64,000 bases of DNA from Streptomyces nitrosporeus (GTDB lineage: Bacteria > Actinomycetota > Actinomycetes > Streptomycetales > Streptomycetaceae), in assembly GCF_008704555.1 (NCBI RefSeq), contig NZ_CP023702.1:1364001-1428000 (forward strand), in the 5' to 3' direction. The position numbers and the translations under genes were made by a program. The notes beneath the pieces are model-generated. The model did not search any database. It was not told the origin of the DNA and worked only from the letters and a program-made list of their open reading frames with translations. This document shows positions 49,901 to 55,444 of the stretch, one piece after another. How positions within the stretch are numbered: position 1 is the stretch's first letter; each line of letters opens with the position of its first letter.

Positions 49901-50300
49901 GGCCACCGGCGCCCTGCACTCGCCCGGCGAGCGCTTCGCGGAGCTGCGCCGGGGGCGGGCCTTCACCCTGGGCCCGGAGGCGGGCTTCCTGCTCGACCAG
50001 TACGCGGCCGCCCTCGGCATGGACATCGAGGTGACGGGACCGGACCACAATCCGTACGCCACCGAACGGCCCGGCAGCAGCACCACTCACCGGCTGGTGG
50101 TCGAGTGGGTGCGCCTGGGCGACCACGGCGAGATGGGCTGGACCGCCCGCGTCGAGACGCTGCCCGGCCCCGGCCAGAAGCGCTCCCGGGGCGGCACCCA
50201 CGCCACCCCCTTCGCGCCGCCGCTCAAGCGCGGTGCGACCGAGATCACCAGCATGCTGGCGGGCAGCGGGCTGGGCAACGACCCGGGGAGTTCGAGATGA
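37944..50300 (+). CDS. Giant 4118-residue multidomain protein, putative type VII effector
   Basis: GTG 37944 with GGAAGG 9 bases upstream; the frame is intact over 12.4 kb. Residues 1-105 are helical; about 105-185 are strongly hydrophobic (LVELLFEAVVAAALAFFFGA). A Gly/Lys-rich stretch and Pro/Ser/Thr linkers run to about 800. About 800-2560 contain several beta-rich units, each with a Ser/Thr-rich segment and a RVP or VPG turn. A coiled coil lies at about 2588-2776. A zincin-like domain has HEILHYLGLADEY (H2983, H2987) and a Met-turn-like GLMAN (M3023), matching HExxHxxGxxD metzincins. A further coiled region precedes a glycosyltransferase-A-like segment (PYGTARNNVL, R3466; FMDFDTY, D3495/D3497). 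The last ~470 residues are unrecognised. Domain calls are by eye. Confidence 0.75.
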   Translation: MSLEFPPECAWLFAALTGEKPPNGDEDRMFELAEVHKDLHGKLSNDLKQQIAEALGFTRQSFDGDAADMYQAAMKSFIGEEGLNYFDAVADQAKLLGEFTRKGATQLQYTKYMIIAQLVELLFEAVVAAALAFFFGASIQAYLAKVAIVRFLIRSWLGRLVMTLLMHQVINVGMGVAMDLLVQWSQLNQGSRDSYDGSLTKGAALSGMVQGLMAGPFQFLGNKFGKGLARIFGKDGGKNLGKQIDGAFPPPLVHGPKGPGGAGPKAPKTFGADIAKNFADHLPNTAGPGGKAAGDRFVHSVGETFKKHLGGDTARDAGRDWARSLLENTGKKDLAESLGKTLKPLGDVADGPLGKVLSQGTADALGRNILQSMAGAGAHGLGKGVFEGGHAAVSEGTYNLIFSDEHTFKTSGLTFGSGMVEGRIGHLLETGGEHLGDAARTKVLEAGLKLPGSGPESPGSHFGGGTGPGLATTGNSGAGGAGLDTTTPVPDDGTASLLSDDSNVSDIPNSPNSPNSPNDSGTPGQQNTSDQVSPVPAAEVRYDEDGYELLDVSGPSRDDESVLGPDGQEDPPHAVPSLVGGPSLLPQQAGGPPVTSANAPAPATATNTGTPAPAANNAQKDQNPATTSTSSNSTSSSTGPGNPASGPGTTSTTPLTEQEREQEQEQTREQTQTQDQNRESAPRTLSQEENRLSPAESRLAPSEDVDETEQTSQQSGPAWTGSQAPPAGPPDTVIPIVSEAPGHLTLEFEAEEDTGQDGGNVAPDDSSVPSSVPQPPPPPPTPPTATRPPSTPPTEPSSSSEDPALSDEVRNFGTGAGEGVSGVHLTPITAQVATGLQQQALARLEETAGPLTTKQRADAVTRLAALLSPQALQDNRLMLLSRDGHRITLDVGGVPRSLDVQLRLEKPRPSTLFGTGNRMPPHNNEQRHAAAFDSTSTSSTTAVRTVSLNPFSNTFSAIKEFLGITGVPASLNFNLTHQQRSLSTTVSGAVNATSLLRSSEPASPFDYSALGRVREAATTPFPEISQDRAEVRELGTVTAWFPEHLATPAYRAAEGDVFDARDPSTLEKHLDESPLWVLDSMSDPGSLLREVRSRFGDRLSALDTGSLAALEKFLGPEHLLGALPVQRATEDPGGSTGTWSPVLVDRKGNALGVFKVTAEVTGRAGRNIRVGPKYSLERFLERQLKADSLAKVSYAYGGEAVVGGVLNKKPAEADKAFRDFHLGGSLVPKGGYSKQGDRALGAGATHSLTRNIRTNGGHVLIPANVVYHVEFIPADGTRSTPRPMPATPVRIRVLTPETARGDRPTDGAGKQAPTEVARLDAIGLTTTPLRVHGSGVTPVLEQVRDWLQDNGYLPEPGGQDSPLMDERLVKARLENLRKISLLGSQHGLLGIMDELVDGGATLHFGKPATGGGVDRVQLRLALDRVPGDNRAPTHLTSLSDVHLPNIASLSVPGTSQKSSGSTKTLQVGGQLTGLAPGHFRGGLTADYKGTWQTTETSTAGSAVSHAQMIITTGQTTEVFRVPAFFTAEITGGSRQLPAAPFTSDTEPVYVDLAVPEKRTGNTSAAYGEAVLQPSDTPLPSAEKTFLLPDSSLVDVVRGRKQLYQAVEAILAELSEPPAEQEPGPGPVTRPTADPLTGTASDLPGAYPGDIPLNSLDGSSGPEGLPLPVTATRPVTASSSAPSSWWAAAAGAARSAAGSLLSLGTVVRQTVTGGDRSDQGMLLHEALHAQLTPAALMARAHQMVKGVFVIDDLFVPGVTAGTDLVVEVRAVLTDPRDLGTVTQYGETNLGATDSASYQRTKASSHEGGPGITMKSGQSLQEAERAAASTPPAAGGPKPVTGGVSLKPVFGQGNSRSVTTSASTNVTRVPSESGVQHRISADITYEITVRRGHRRPVPLNEGAAAVTRTVHVPGGITFLATDAQLRRGGTMLASFAAGENGTPGPATARLPYRFVEHGALGLAAVLEATPLAQPLPPPGTATVRTANPPQTPQGSHAQGTGSMEPTRPDTNEDPRRPHLLRERLTELVEAHAPGSLTPGHRDYVPGLAQRIADYTSPAGLGALPGQGRDGHLTFSFPYTGGAVTRTVTVRVHGRPAWTKAQLQQVRGRKANAGAGVENYSAHSPANVTESRSRSTRWALSAPAAVVLPFSGGSSRKTTVSPSAGGSTNRTDTVTTTVTGEDRVWQRVDSGNEFTLGYVFTADLHIEGSDLTARPSTEDVHGRVTLRFAGDHDQQQELAPRPENERLSYGVGTTDPRLTGPLATATPLRPTGNEVAYALSNQQKLLTAIQELAPELAGGDLGSGHTADGAAARLTELLHGGEITVDPVRAAAGAGGSVNGTEKPPRVTLSTEVFRPRLIDTTKGVTVDRLRVTGFSTSSGSSTARNGTFGLGVSVTLGRKGDYDFGGSAPLLSYQSTPGGQGGGVSALTRHWEKTGAAGQPDAEAGLRTYEVEVDTVTTLTGPDGQVRYATGTAVLRVPERDLLGLGVLPEAHRGDGVFDLSAPDVKDLTPARLARLITAPDIRLPDGAVPQLWLDLGRDPTPAARVEALYRARSIAEESGVTLELALRDQDGTRIWTLDPESTVFPDLNGAKAELDRAREVLDGLRDAHGTITPGRDPHEALRDATRRVADGEASLALARREHARLVALTSGFERSEPQAREALREANRMLEATRERLAAAAPDRTEVLARRESMLLEALAPLEREVRAYDDLDTARQSLGEKESAQEQALRDKETAELELRWHEAAQDVEKAQAEHIAAGVRMLALGEMIAKAHLDGGFEVPGLPVPPPTDPSTQSLASLTPRWPAPKSPGDGTPPAATGVNGTRETGRRTKDPVRPEEVAAFDETTTAAVHTERFDPKLVQSRREAGRLDGSMTLIRNHVRRMALPDGRTVRQFFVTLPVRLVDGLDAQDLAAFRARVQSALDAHVNTGYLLPDSGDQLHVTAEFVESARHSEAVTLSRSNGAPDRADQRRWDLGHDDAVLVHEILHYLGLADEYSDARERAEDRHLFRRNDRASAVHREGLMANTGRQSLENLPEEYLATIERVSENAVIPLHTVPERTTPVEEASGDGTREDTEESTEENAEQEAVRRLRLAEHAALTARQELDLLRAEEAGGLRMRAAAQERARAARALVTGGTTGAEAAARLGAWTEHQQALHAYGTASRQESEIRPPEGQGSSRGPSPALTDARRRLALARAELVRTTEALAALGIDAAELAARIGASDARVTAEHGGGLLGGASPSPDHLSGLMAMEVDEPETTASRSVPETTASPSVPEAMDLDVPEPDESVPSGPDREWSQPAAGRGQLPQVAFVNRAFADLAAPESLRDLTENDYLAWVGQSLPDDSTPGAAPYRVSYVVNAIVSESELRDHPERLQEFLDAVTERLSGFQGRVAVVVGVNARAVGSTSATGRQSAPTTSQRRETHDRIRETIRRAAGRTAFARPLAVVPMVMNWPRDKSFPYGTARNNVLDSNANRHLVRSMMGRRMHPYIAFMDFDTYPHVVSTRDGQETRDEHVFSWFENRLETGEDSQPLRPLMMSGGYRLPRADEVEATARLKALTETRYAALLAEKGKTATSSFEEMLRTVQHEIAHDMRVRTRLRGLHPLLPYSPEPNLFVDAAATLLTGADDRHKLRFGPGGAEFHTLSQTLNRINAWELKQDLPLPEPPAPHPDPVTALRQRWAHLQRLEAQHTRRRIAAENRVLPRRGTAFVVEFERAAVLTDLSRLVAGRWATGALPQDHVGLTNPYQRMFHQSEYGQANIQGGRNGLQLSPFRDIWGQPGYQDNEVLDNTAEVTAMRGRPLWGHATQLVNTGNPLWPLHHPAPLAHGAPVVNRAPALAAGLDPRLGVPGTHPVSMAIAGRVSESPDIWAGLDPNDIRLFARALAVSADNPYFLDHLRYFAHEYLPSFREGHVPAGPIVQPLGSEGTLFRALDEVLHVGPGADGGTVLQAIWKGLYANTGSLQQVGVLVAGADRHGIGVEELFTRLATGALHSPGERFAELRRGRAFTLGPEAGFLLDQYAAALGMDIEVTGPDHNPYATERPGSSTTHRLVVEWVRLGDHGEMGWTARVETLPGPGQKRSRGGTHATPFAPPLKRGATEITSMLAGSGLGNDPGSSR

Positions 50301-50743
50301 CGGACCCACACGACGAGGAGACCGCGGTGGCGGGAGGGACGGCGCGGGTCACCGGGGCCGCCGACGGCCGGGAGACGGCGTCGCGCGTCGCGGCCGCCTC
50401 GCACGAGTGGGCGCTGCGCCAGGCGGAACTGCGGTGCGCCCGGGCACATCTGGCCTCCATCCGTCGGAGCGGGGAACGCCCTGGACCGGCGGCCGGGGCC
50501 GAGCCCCCGGTACGGGCCGGAGCGGAACCCGGACCACCGCCGGTAGCGGGTGCGGGAGCCGGGCCGGTCCGGGCGGCGGAGGTCCCGGAGGCCGCCGCGG
50601 CGCCCGGGGCCGTGGAGCCGGCCCGGCCCGGCCCCGCGCCCGGACCCACGCGCTCGGCGCTCTCCGACCTCGCCCTGGACATCCTCACCGGTGGGTCCGC
50701 CACGGCCCCCGCCCGCACCGGCCGCCCTGAAGGTCCCGCGTGA
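50297..50743 (+). CDS. Small Ala/Pro-rich protein coupled to the giant gene
   Basis: A 148-residue protein whose ATG overlaps the giant gene stop (ATGA), with GGGAG upstream. Residues 1-60 include a helix (ASHEWALRQAELRCARAHLASI); 60-120 are Pro/Ala/Gly linker; the end (SALSDLALDILTGG) is another short helix. It was not recognised. Its coupling suggests a helper or partner of the giant protein. Confidence 0.65.
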   Translation: MTDPHDEETAVAGGTARVTGAADGRETASRVAAASHEWALRQAELRCARAHLASIRRSGERPGPAAGAEPPVRAGAEPGPPPVAGAGAGPVRAAEVPEAAAAPGAVEPARPGPAPGPTRSALSDLALDILTGGSATAPARTGRPEGPA

Positions 50744-50837
50744 ACCTTCGAGGGCTATGGTCAACGACGCATCGAAGCGGAATCCTTGATGGAGGGTCAG
50801 TGCAACGCAGCAACTCCACCCGCCGGGAGGAGCTCCG

Positions 50838-53648
50838 ATGAGCGGACTGGCCTCGCGGCTGCCGCGGTGGCGCGGACGGCGGACGGCGGCGGAGCCGGTT
50901 CCCGGCCCGTCCGCCCCCGCGGACGGTGGTCCCCACACGGTCCTTGAGGAGTTCGGCACGCCCGCCGGCCCCGGTGGCCCGGCCGGGTTCCTGCTGCGTT
51001 CCTCCGCCGACCGCCGCACCTCCGTCCGCGAGCTGGCCCGTCTCCTGCGCGTGGAGCGGGAGCACCCGGTGGTCATCGTCGACGTCGCGGCGGAAGCGGC
51101 GGGAAACCTCGGCGAGGAGCTGGGCGGTCTGCTCGCCCGGCTGCGCGACGAGCACCGCGCCTCCGTCCGGCTCGTGATGTCCGGGGCGGCGGCGCGCAAG
51201 CCCGACGGCCGGCTCCCGCTCGCCCAGCGGCTGGCGGAGGCGTGGGAGCTGGACATCGAAGCACCCGACTCCGCGGCGGTCCTGGTGCCGGGCGGCGGTC
51301 TGTACGTCTGCGAACCGGGCACGCCGACGGGCGGCTGGTGGCGCTTCGCGCCGGGTGCGGAACCCGTGGCCCTGGGCGCGCGCATCCCGGCACCGCACTG
51401 GCAGCGGGCCCTGGCCCGGGTGCCGCTGGGCGGACTGGGCGACTGCACGGTCCACCAGATACCCGCGGGGCTGCTGCTGCGCCCCGAAAGCCCGGCCGCG
51501 CCCCGCCCCGGCGATCCGGCGTTCGCCCTGGCCGTGCACCCGGACCGGCTGACCGTACTGGTGGGCGCGGCCGGCCCCCGGCACGACCTCGCCGAGGACC
51601 TGGCGACGCTGCTCGCCCGGCTGCCGGCGGAGCTGCGCGACCGGGTGCGGCTGGCACCGGACGGCGAGGAGGACCTGCTGCCGGCCGCACAGCGTGCGGC
51701 GGACCTGCTCGGCACCGAGGTGGAGGTCTGCACGGGCGTGCCACTGCCCGTGCCGGACCCCTCGGGCGACGGGTACGACGAGCTGGTCTGGCTGAACTCG
51801 GCCGACGGCACGTGCGCCTGGCCCGCGGTGCTGGCCTCGGTGAGCTGCCTGCCCGCGGAACCGGGCACCCCCGGACCGGCCCCGCGCCCGGTGCACTGGC
51901 TGCTGCCCGGCACCGTGGGCGACCCGGACCCGGAACCCGCCGTACGGCGGGTGTCCGAGGGCCGGTACGTGACAGCGGTACGGGCCGGGCTGTGGGTGGG
52001 GAGCTCCCCCGTCCCCCCGCCCGCGGTCCGGGAGAGACCGGCCGAGGCGCGGGCGATGCGGATCGAGATCGAGGACCCGGGCGCGGACGGCCGGGCACGG
52101 TCCGCGGTCCTGCGGACCCTCGCCGCACTGGTGCCCGAACTGGACGCGCGGGTGCGCGAGCACGCCGAGATCGCGGCCCCCGCCGGTGCGGAGACCGAGA
52201 CGTCGAACCAGTTGCGGCGTTTCGCCGTACGCAACGGCCTGACCTTCGCCGCGGCGCCGACGCGTACCGCGCCCGCCGCGCCGGTCTCCGCCTCCGGCGG
52301 CCCCGGCGCATCCGCTGCGTCCGGCGCCCCCGGGCCTTCCGCCTCGTCCGTCCCGGCTGCCGCATCCGTCCCGGCCGCGGCTCAGGAGGTTTCCCTGGAC
52401 GGTCCCGAGACCCCGGTGGGCGGCGAACCGGCGGCCGAGACCTCCGCGCCGGAGCCGGCCGCACCGGAACCGGCCGCACCCCCGGCCGTGCTCGCCCCCG
52501 TCACCGGTGCCACCACGGCGGGCGGGACCGCGGAAGCCGGCTCCGCGCAGGGCCCGGAGACGGACCCGGCGCCCGCCGCGGCTGCCGGCCGCCCGCCGAC
52601 CAGCAGCGGCTCCGGTCGTGACACCGCCCCGGGGGCCGCGTCCCAGTCCTCCGTACCGGACCACGTCCGGGCCGAACGGACGGGCGCCGGATCAGCCGGC
52701 CCACCAGCGGTGACCGCCGCGGGGCCCGGCGCCGGGCCGACGCCGGGGAGGGAGGGCGGGACGGAACCCGCGGCCTCCCGGGTGACGCCGGATCACGGTG
52801 GGACAGCTCACGAGGAGACCCCGCGACCGGCCCCGGGCCCCGCCCCGGCTCCTCTCGCACCGCGGCCTCCGGTACCCGTTCCCGTCATGAGGTCCCGGCG
52901 CGCCGCCCCTGCCCCGGCGGACGTCAGCAGCGGCGCGGACCGGGCCGCCTTCCGCGAACTGGCGGCGTCCGTCTGGGAGGAGTACACGGGGCCGGTCAAC
53001 CGGGCCCTGGTACGGCTGCCCGCCCTGCGCGGCCCCGGTGAGGACGAGGCGCGCGTCGATCTCGTCGCCGTCCACCTGTATCTGGCGTCGCCGCCGGACG
53101 GACGGTTCGGAGCCCTCGCGCTGGCCTCCGAGGCGGCCTCGGGCCCCGGCGAGCTGGCACCGTACGCCGTCTGCCTCGCCTCCGGGCTGCGCAGGCTGCC
53201 CGCCCTGCGGGGGACGCTGCTGCGGGCCGTGCCGGGGCCCGGGATCGCGGACGACGTCGTGCCCGGGTCCGTCCTGCACTGCGACGCCCCGCTCGACGTC
53301 GTGCATCTGGAGCAGGCGGGCGCCCCGTCCCCTCCAAAGGGCCATGTCCGCTACGCCGTCAAACCCATGACCGCCCGTCGCACATCGATGCTGACGGTCC
53401 CGGGCGGCACCGGCACGACGGCCCTCTTCGCGGCGGGTACGGAGTTCTCGGTGCTGGCCAGGCACGAAGCGGCCGGGGACCTCCCGGCACGGGTTCTGCT
53501 GGCGGAACTCCCGCTCGGGGCACAGCAGTTCCGGGCTCCTTCCGACGCCGCCCTCGCCCGGCTGGACGAGGCGGCCCGCCGGGACGGCGGCCCGTCGGCC
53601 CCCGAGTGGCCCGCCCGCTGCACCGGCCCCTTCCCGCTCCATACCTGA
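50838..53648 (+). CDS. 936-residue accessory protein with duplicated N-terminal domain and ADP-ribosyltransferase-like C-terminus
   Basis: Starts at ATG after GGGAGGAG. Two similar domains occur at about 75-150 and 235-310: VVIVDVA with LGGLLARLRDEHRASVRLVMSG, and LTVLVGA with LATLLARLPAELRDRVRLAPDG, each ending in a Val/Pro-rich strand. Residues about 480-695 are an Ala/Pro/Thr linker. The C-terminal domain (about 705-936) has WEEYTGPVNRAL, LRGTLLRAVPG and ALFAAGTEFSVL, which recall mono-ADP-ribosyltransferase folds, but the ExE motif expected just before the last segment reads TGT, so catalysis is doubtful. No signal peptide. It follows the giant gene on the same strand and may be effector, adaptor or immunity factor. 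Confidence 0.62.
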   Translation: MSGLASRLPRWRGRRTAAEPVPGPSAPADGGPHTVLEEFGTPAGPGGPAGFLLRSSADRRTSVRELARLLRVEREHPVVIVDVAAEAAGNLGEELGGLLARLRDEHRASVRLVMSGAAARKPDGRLPLAQRLAEAWELDIEAPDSAAVLVPGGGLYVCEPGTPTGGWWRFAPGAEPVALGARIPAPHWQRALARVPLGGLGDCTVHQIPAGLLLRPESPAAPRPGDPAFALAVHPDRLTVLVGAAGPRHDLAEDLATLLARLPAELRDRVRLAPDGEEDLLPAAQRAADLLGTEVEVCTGVPLPVPDPSGDGYDELVWLNSADGTCAWPAVLASVSCLPAEPGTPGPAPRPVHWLLPGTVGDPDPEPAVRRVSEGRYVTAVRAGLWVGSSPVPPPAVRERPAEARAMRIEIEDPGADGRARSAVLRTLAALVPELDARVREHAEIAAPAGAETETSNQLRRFAVRNGLTFAAAPTRTAPAAPVSASGGPGASAASGAPGPSASSVPAAASVPAAAQEVSLDGPETPVGGEPAAETSAPEPAAPEPAAPPAVLAPVTGATTAGGTAEAGSAQGPETDPAPAAAAGRPPTSSGSGRDTAPGAASQSSVPDHVRAERTGAGSAGPPAVTAAGPGAGPTPGREGGTEPAASRVTPDHGGTAHEETPRPAPGPAPAPLAPRPPVPVPVMRSRRAAPAPADVSSGADRAAFRELAASVWEEYTGPVNRALVRLPALRGPGEDEARVDLVAVHLYLASPPDGRFGALALASEAASGPGELAPYAVCLASGLRRLPALRGTLLRAVPGPGIADDVVPGSVLHCDAPLDVVHLEQAGAPSPPKGHVRYAVKPMTARRTSMLTVPGGTGTTALFAAGTEFSVLARHEAAGDLPARVLLAELPLGAQQFRAPSDAALARLDEAARRDGGPSAPEWPARCTGPFPLHT

Positions 53649-53702
53649 CCCGCCACCATCGCCCCACCCTCCCCGCCGTACCTGCGCCCCATCCCTCACC
53701 TC

Positions 53703-53758
53703 CCGTCCCTCCCTCCCCGTCCCTCCCTCCCCGTCACTCCCTTCCTGTCCCTCCCTTC
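53703..53758. repeat. 14-bp tandem polypyrimidine repeat
   Basis: Four units in exact 14-bp phase: CCGTCCCTCCCTCC twice, then CCGTCACTCCCTTC and CTGTCCCTCCCTTC. The minus strand is G-rich with several GGG runs. It occupies the untranslated gap 30-86 bases before the next start codon. Confidence 0.85.
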
Positions 53759-53788
53759 CCCCATCCTGATCCGTCTGAGAGGCACGTC

Positions 53789-55315
53789 ATGGCAACCAAC
53801 GAGTCGTCCGCGGCCGGTACGACCTCCGGTGTTTCCGGCTCACCGGCCCCCCGTGCGGCCGCTGTCACGGTCCTGGCCGAGGAACCGGTCTCCGGGCTGT
53901 TCCCGGAGAAGCCGGCGACCGGGGCCGCCACCGCGCCGTCCGGCGGCACGGGCCCCACCGCCACGGTGTCCACGAGCTCCGTCCGAGCCACATCCGAGGA
54001 GGGGCGGAAGACGGGAGCGGCGGCGACCGGGGAGGCCGGGGCGGAGCCCGGGGAGCCCCGGCCGAAGGCCGCGGAGGAGGCGAAGGCCGCGGAGGAGGCC
54101 GAGAAGGCGGCGGAGGAGGAGTCCGAGGAGGAGACCCACACGTCCGCCGCTCCCGGAACCGCTGCCACTGCCGCGTCCGTGGCTGCCGCCGCGCCCGCCG
54201 TCATCGGCACGGGTACCGCCGAGTCGGCGGCCTCCACCGCCCGGACCACGGCCTCCGGTGAGAACGCGGCCACCGGCGGCGCCCGCCGCGGCGGGGTCCT
54301 CCCCCCGGGCCGTCCCGGAAAGCCGCTGATCGCGGCGGCGGTGGCGGGGGGCCTGATCCTCGCCGGTGTGCCCCTGCTGATCTCGGGCCTGAACGGGTCG
54401 GACGACGACAACCCGCCGGCCTCCGCGGTGGCCCCGGCGGGCAGCCGGATAGGGCCGGACGGCTCCGGTCCGGGTATCGTGCCCGGCCGGCAGAACGCCC
54501 CCGGTGAGGGCAGCCCGTCGCCCAGCGGCGGCAAGTCCGCCGGGTCACCGGCCGGTGGCTCCGGGAAGAACGGCGGGATCCACGAAGCCGGGTCGAGCGG
54601 CGGGATCCACGAAGCCGGGACCACCGAGGACTCAGGCGGCCGGCCGGCCGGGGACGGCGGCAAGGATGTACGGAGCGTGCCCGCCGGGAGCGGCGGCACG
54701 CCTACGGCACCCGGCACTCCGGCGGCCCCGAAGAGCTCCGGTACTCCGGCGGAGCCGAAGAGCTCCGGCAAGCCGGCGAACACCTCCGCGGTCAAGGCTC
54801 CGCAGGCGGCCCCTGTCACGTACAGCCATTTCATCGGCCCGGGCTGCAACACCCCGGGGTTCGCCACGTCCGAGCGGTGGCGCGACAGCAACAAGGGCTG
54901 GCGCGGAAGCTCCGGCAGCCAGACGTCCTACGGATGCAGCGGGTTCTACTACAGCCTGCCCCTGTCCGGCAGCACCTCGTCCTCCGACGCCTACGCCCAG
55001 TGGAAGTTCCCCACGGGGTCGGTGACCAAGGGCAGTTGCCAGGTCATGGTCTTCATCCCGAACGTCAAGGACATCAGCTACGTGGGCGGCAATCCGGCCC
55101 ACTACACCGTCCACCGGTACTTCGACGCCAAGCCGAGCACGGCGATCGGCACCTTCGAGATCAACCAGCCCTCGCACCTGGGCCAGTGGATCAACGCCGG
55201 CACGTTCCCGGTGAGCACGGGCAAGATATCCGTCGTGCTCGACAACCGGGGCAAGACCTCGGGCAACCGGCACGCCGCCGCCGCCCCGGTCAAGGTGAAG
55301 TGCACGGCCTCGTAG
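53789..55315 (+). CDS. Membrane-anchored surface protein with cytoplasmic N-terminus, function unknown
   Basis: A 508-residue protein from ATG 53789 with GAGAGG 7 bases upstream. Residues 1-185 are acidic, Ala/Glu/Thr-rich and lack a signal peptide. One transmembrane helix lies at about 187-212 (LIAAAVAGGLILAGVPLLIS), giving an N-in/C-out topology. A Gly/Pro/Ser stalk follows, with the direct repeat GGIHEAG twice. The C-terminal ~165 residues form a beta-rich domain (CNTPGFATSERW, GWRGSSGSQTSYGCSGFYYS, CQVMVFIPNVKDISYVGGNP) resembling golvesin-like or galactose-binding beta-sandwiches, with several Cys. It ends the plus-strand series after the type VII locus. Function unknown. Confidence 0.72.
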   Translation: MATNESSAAGTTSGVSGSPAPRAAAVTVLAEEPVSGLFPEKPATGAATAPSGGTGPTATVSTSSVRATSEEGRKTGAAATGEAGAEPGEPRPKAAEEAKAAEEAEKAAEEESEEETHTSAAPGTAATAASVAAAAPAVIGTGTAESAASTARTTASGENAATGGARRGGVLPPGRPGKPLIAAAVAGGLILAGVPLLISGLNGSDDDNPPASAVAPAGSRIGPDGSGPGIVPGRQNAPGEGSPSPSGGKSAGSPAGGSGKNGGIHEAGSSGGIHEAGTTEDSGGRPAGDGGKDVRSVPAGSGGTPTAPGTPAAPKSSGTPAEPKSSGKPANTSAVKAPQAAPVTYSHFIGPGCNTPGFATSERWRDSNKGWRGSSGSQTSYGCSGFYYSLPLSGSTSSSDAYAQWKFPTGSVTKGSCQVMVFIPNVKDISYVGGNPAHYTVHRYFDAKPSTAIGTFEINQPSHLGQWINAGTFPVSTGKISVVLDNRGKTSGNRHAAAAPVKVKCTAS

Positions 55316-55322
55316 CCGCGTT

Positions 55323-55353
55323 CCCGTGCGCCGGACGCTGTCCGGCGCACGGG
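55323..55353 (+). terminator. Hairpin terminator after the surface protein gene
   Basis: Perfect 14-bp arms CCCGTGCGCCGGAC (55323-55336) and GTCCGGCGCACGGG (55340-55353) with a 3-base loop, 8 bases after the stop. Confidence 0.85.
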
Positions 55354-55398
55354 AGGGTGATCCGGAACCCGCGGCCCGCCGCGGGGACGGATCACCCT
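55354..55398 (-). terminator. Second hairpin, probably ending the APH-fold gene
   Basis: AGGGTGATCCG (55354-55364) and CGGATCACCCT (55388-55398) are perfect arms around a GC-rich 23-base loop. It directly adjoins the previous hairpin and lies beyond the minus-strand stop at 55445. Confidence 0.7.
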
Positions 55399-55444
55399 GA
55401 CGGCGGCGGGCGGGATCGAGCGTTGCCGCCGTTCCGGGACACCC

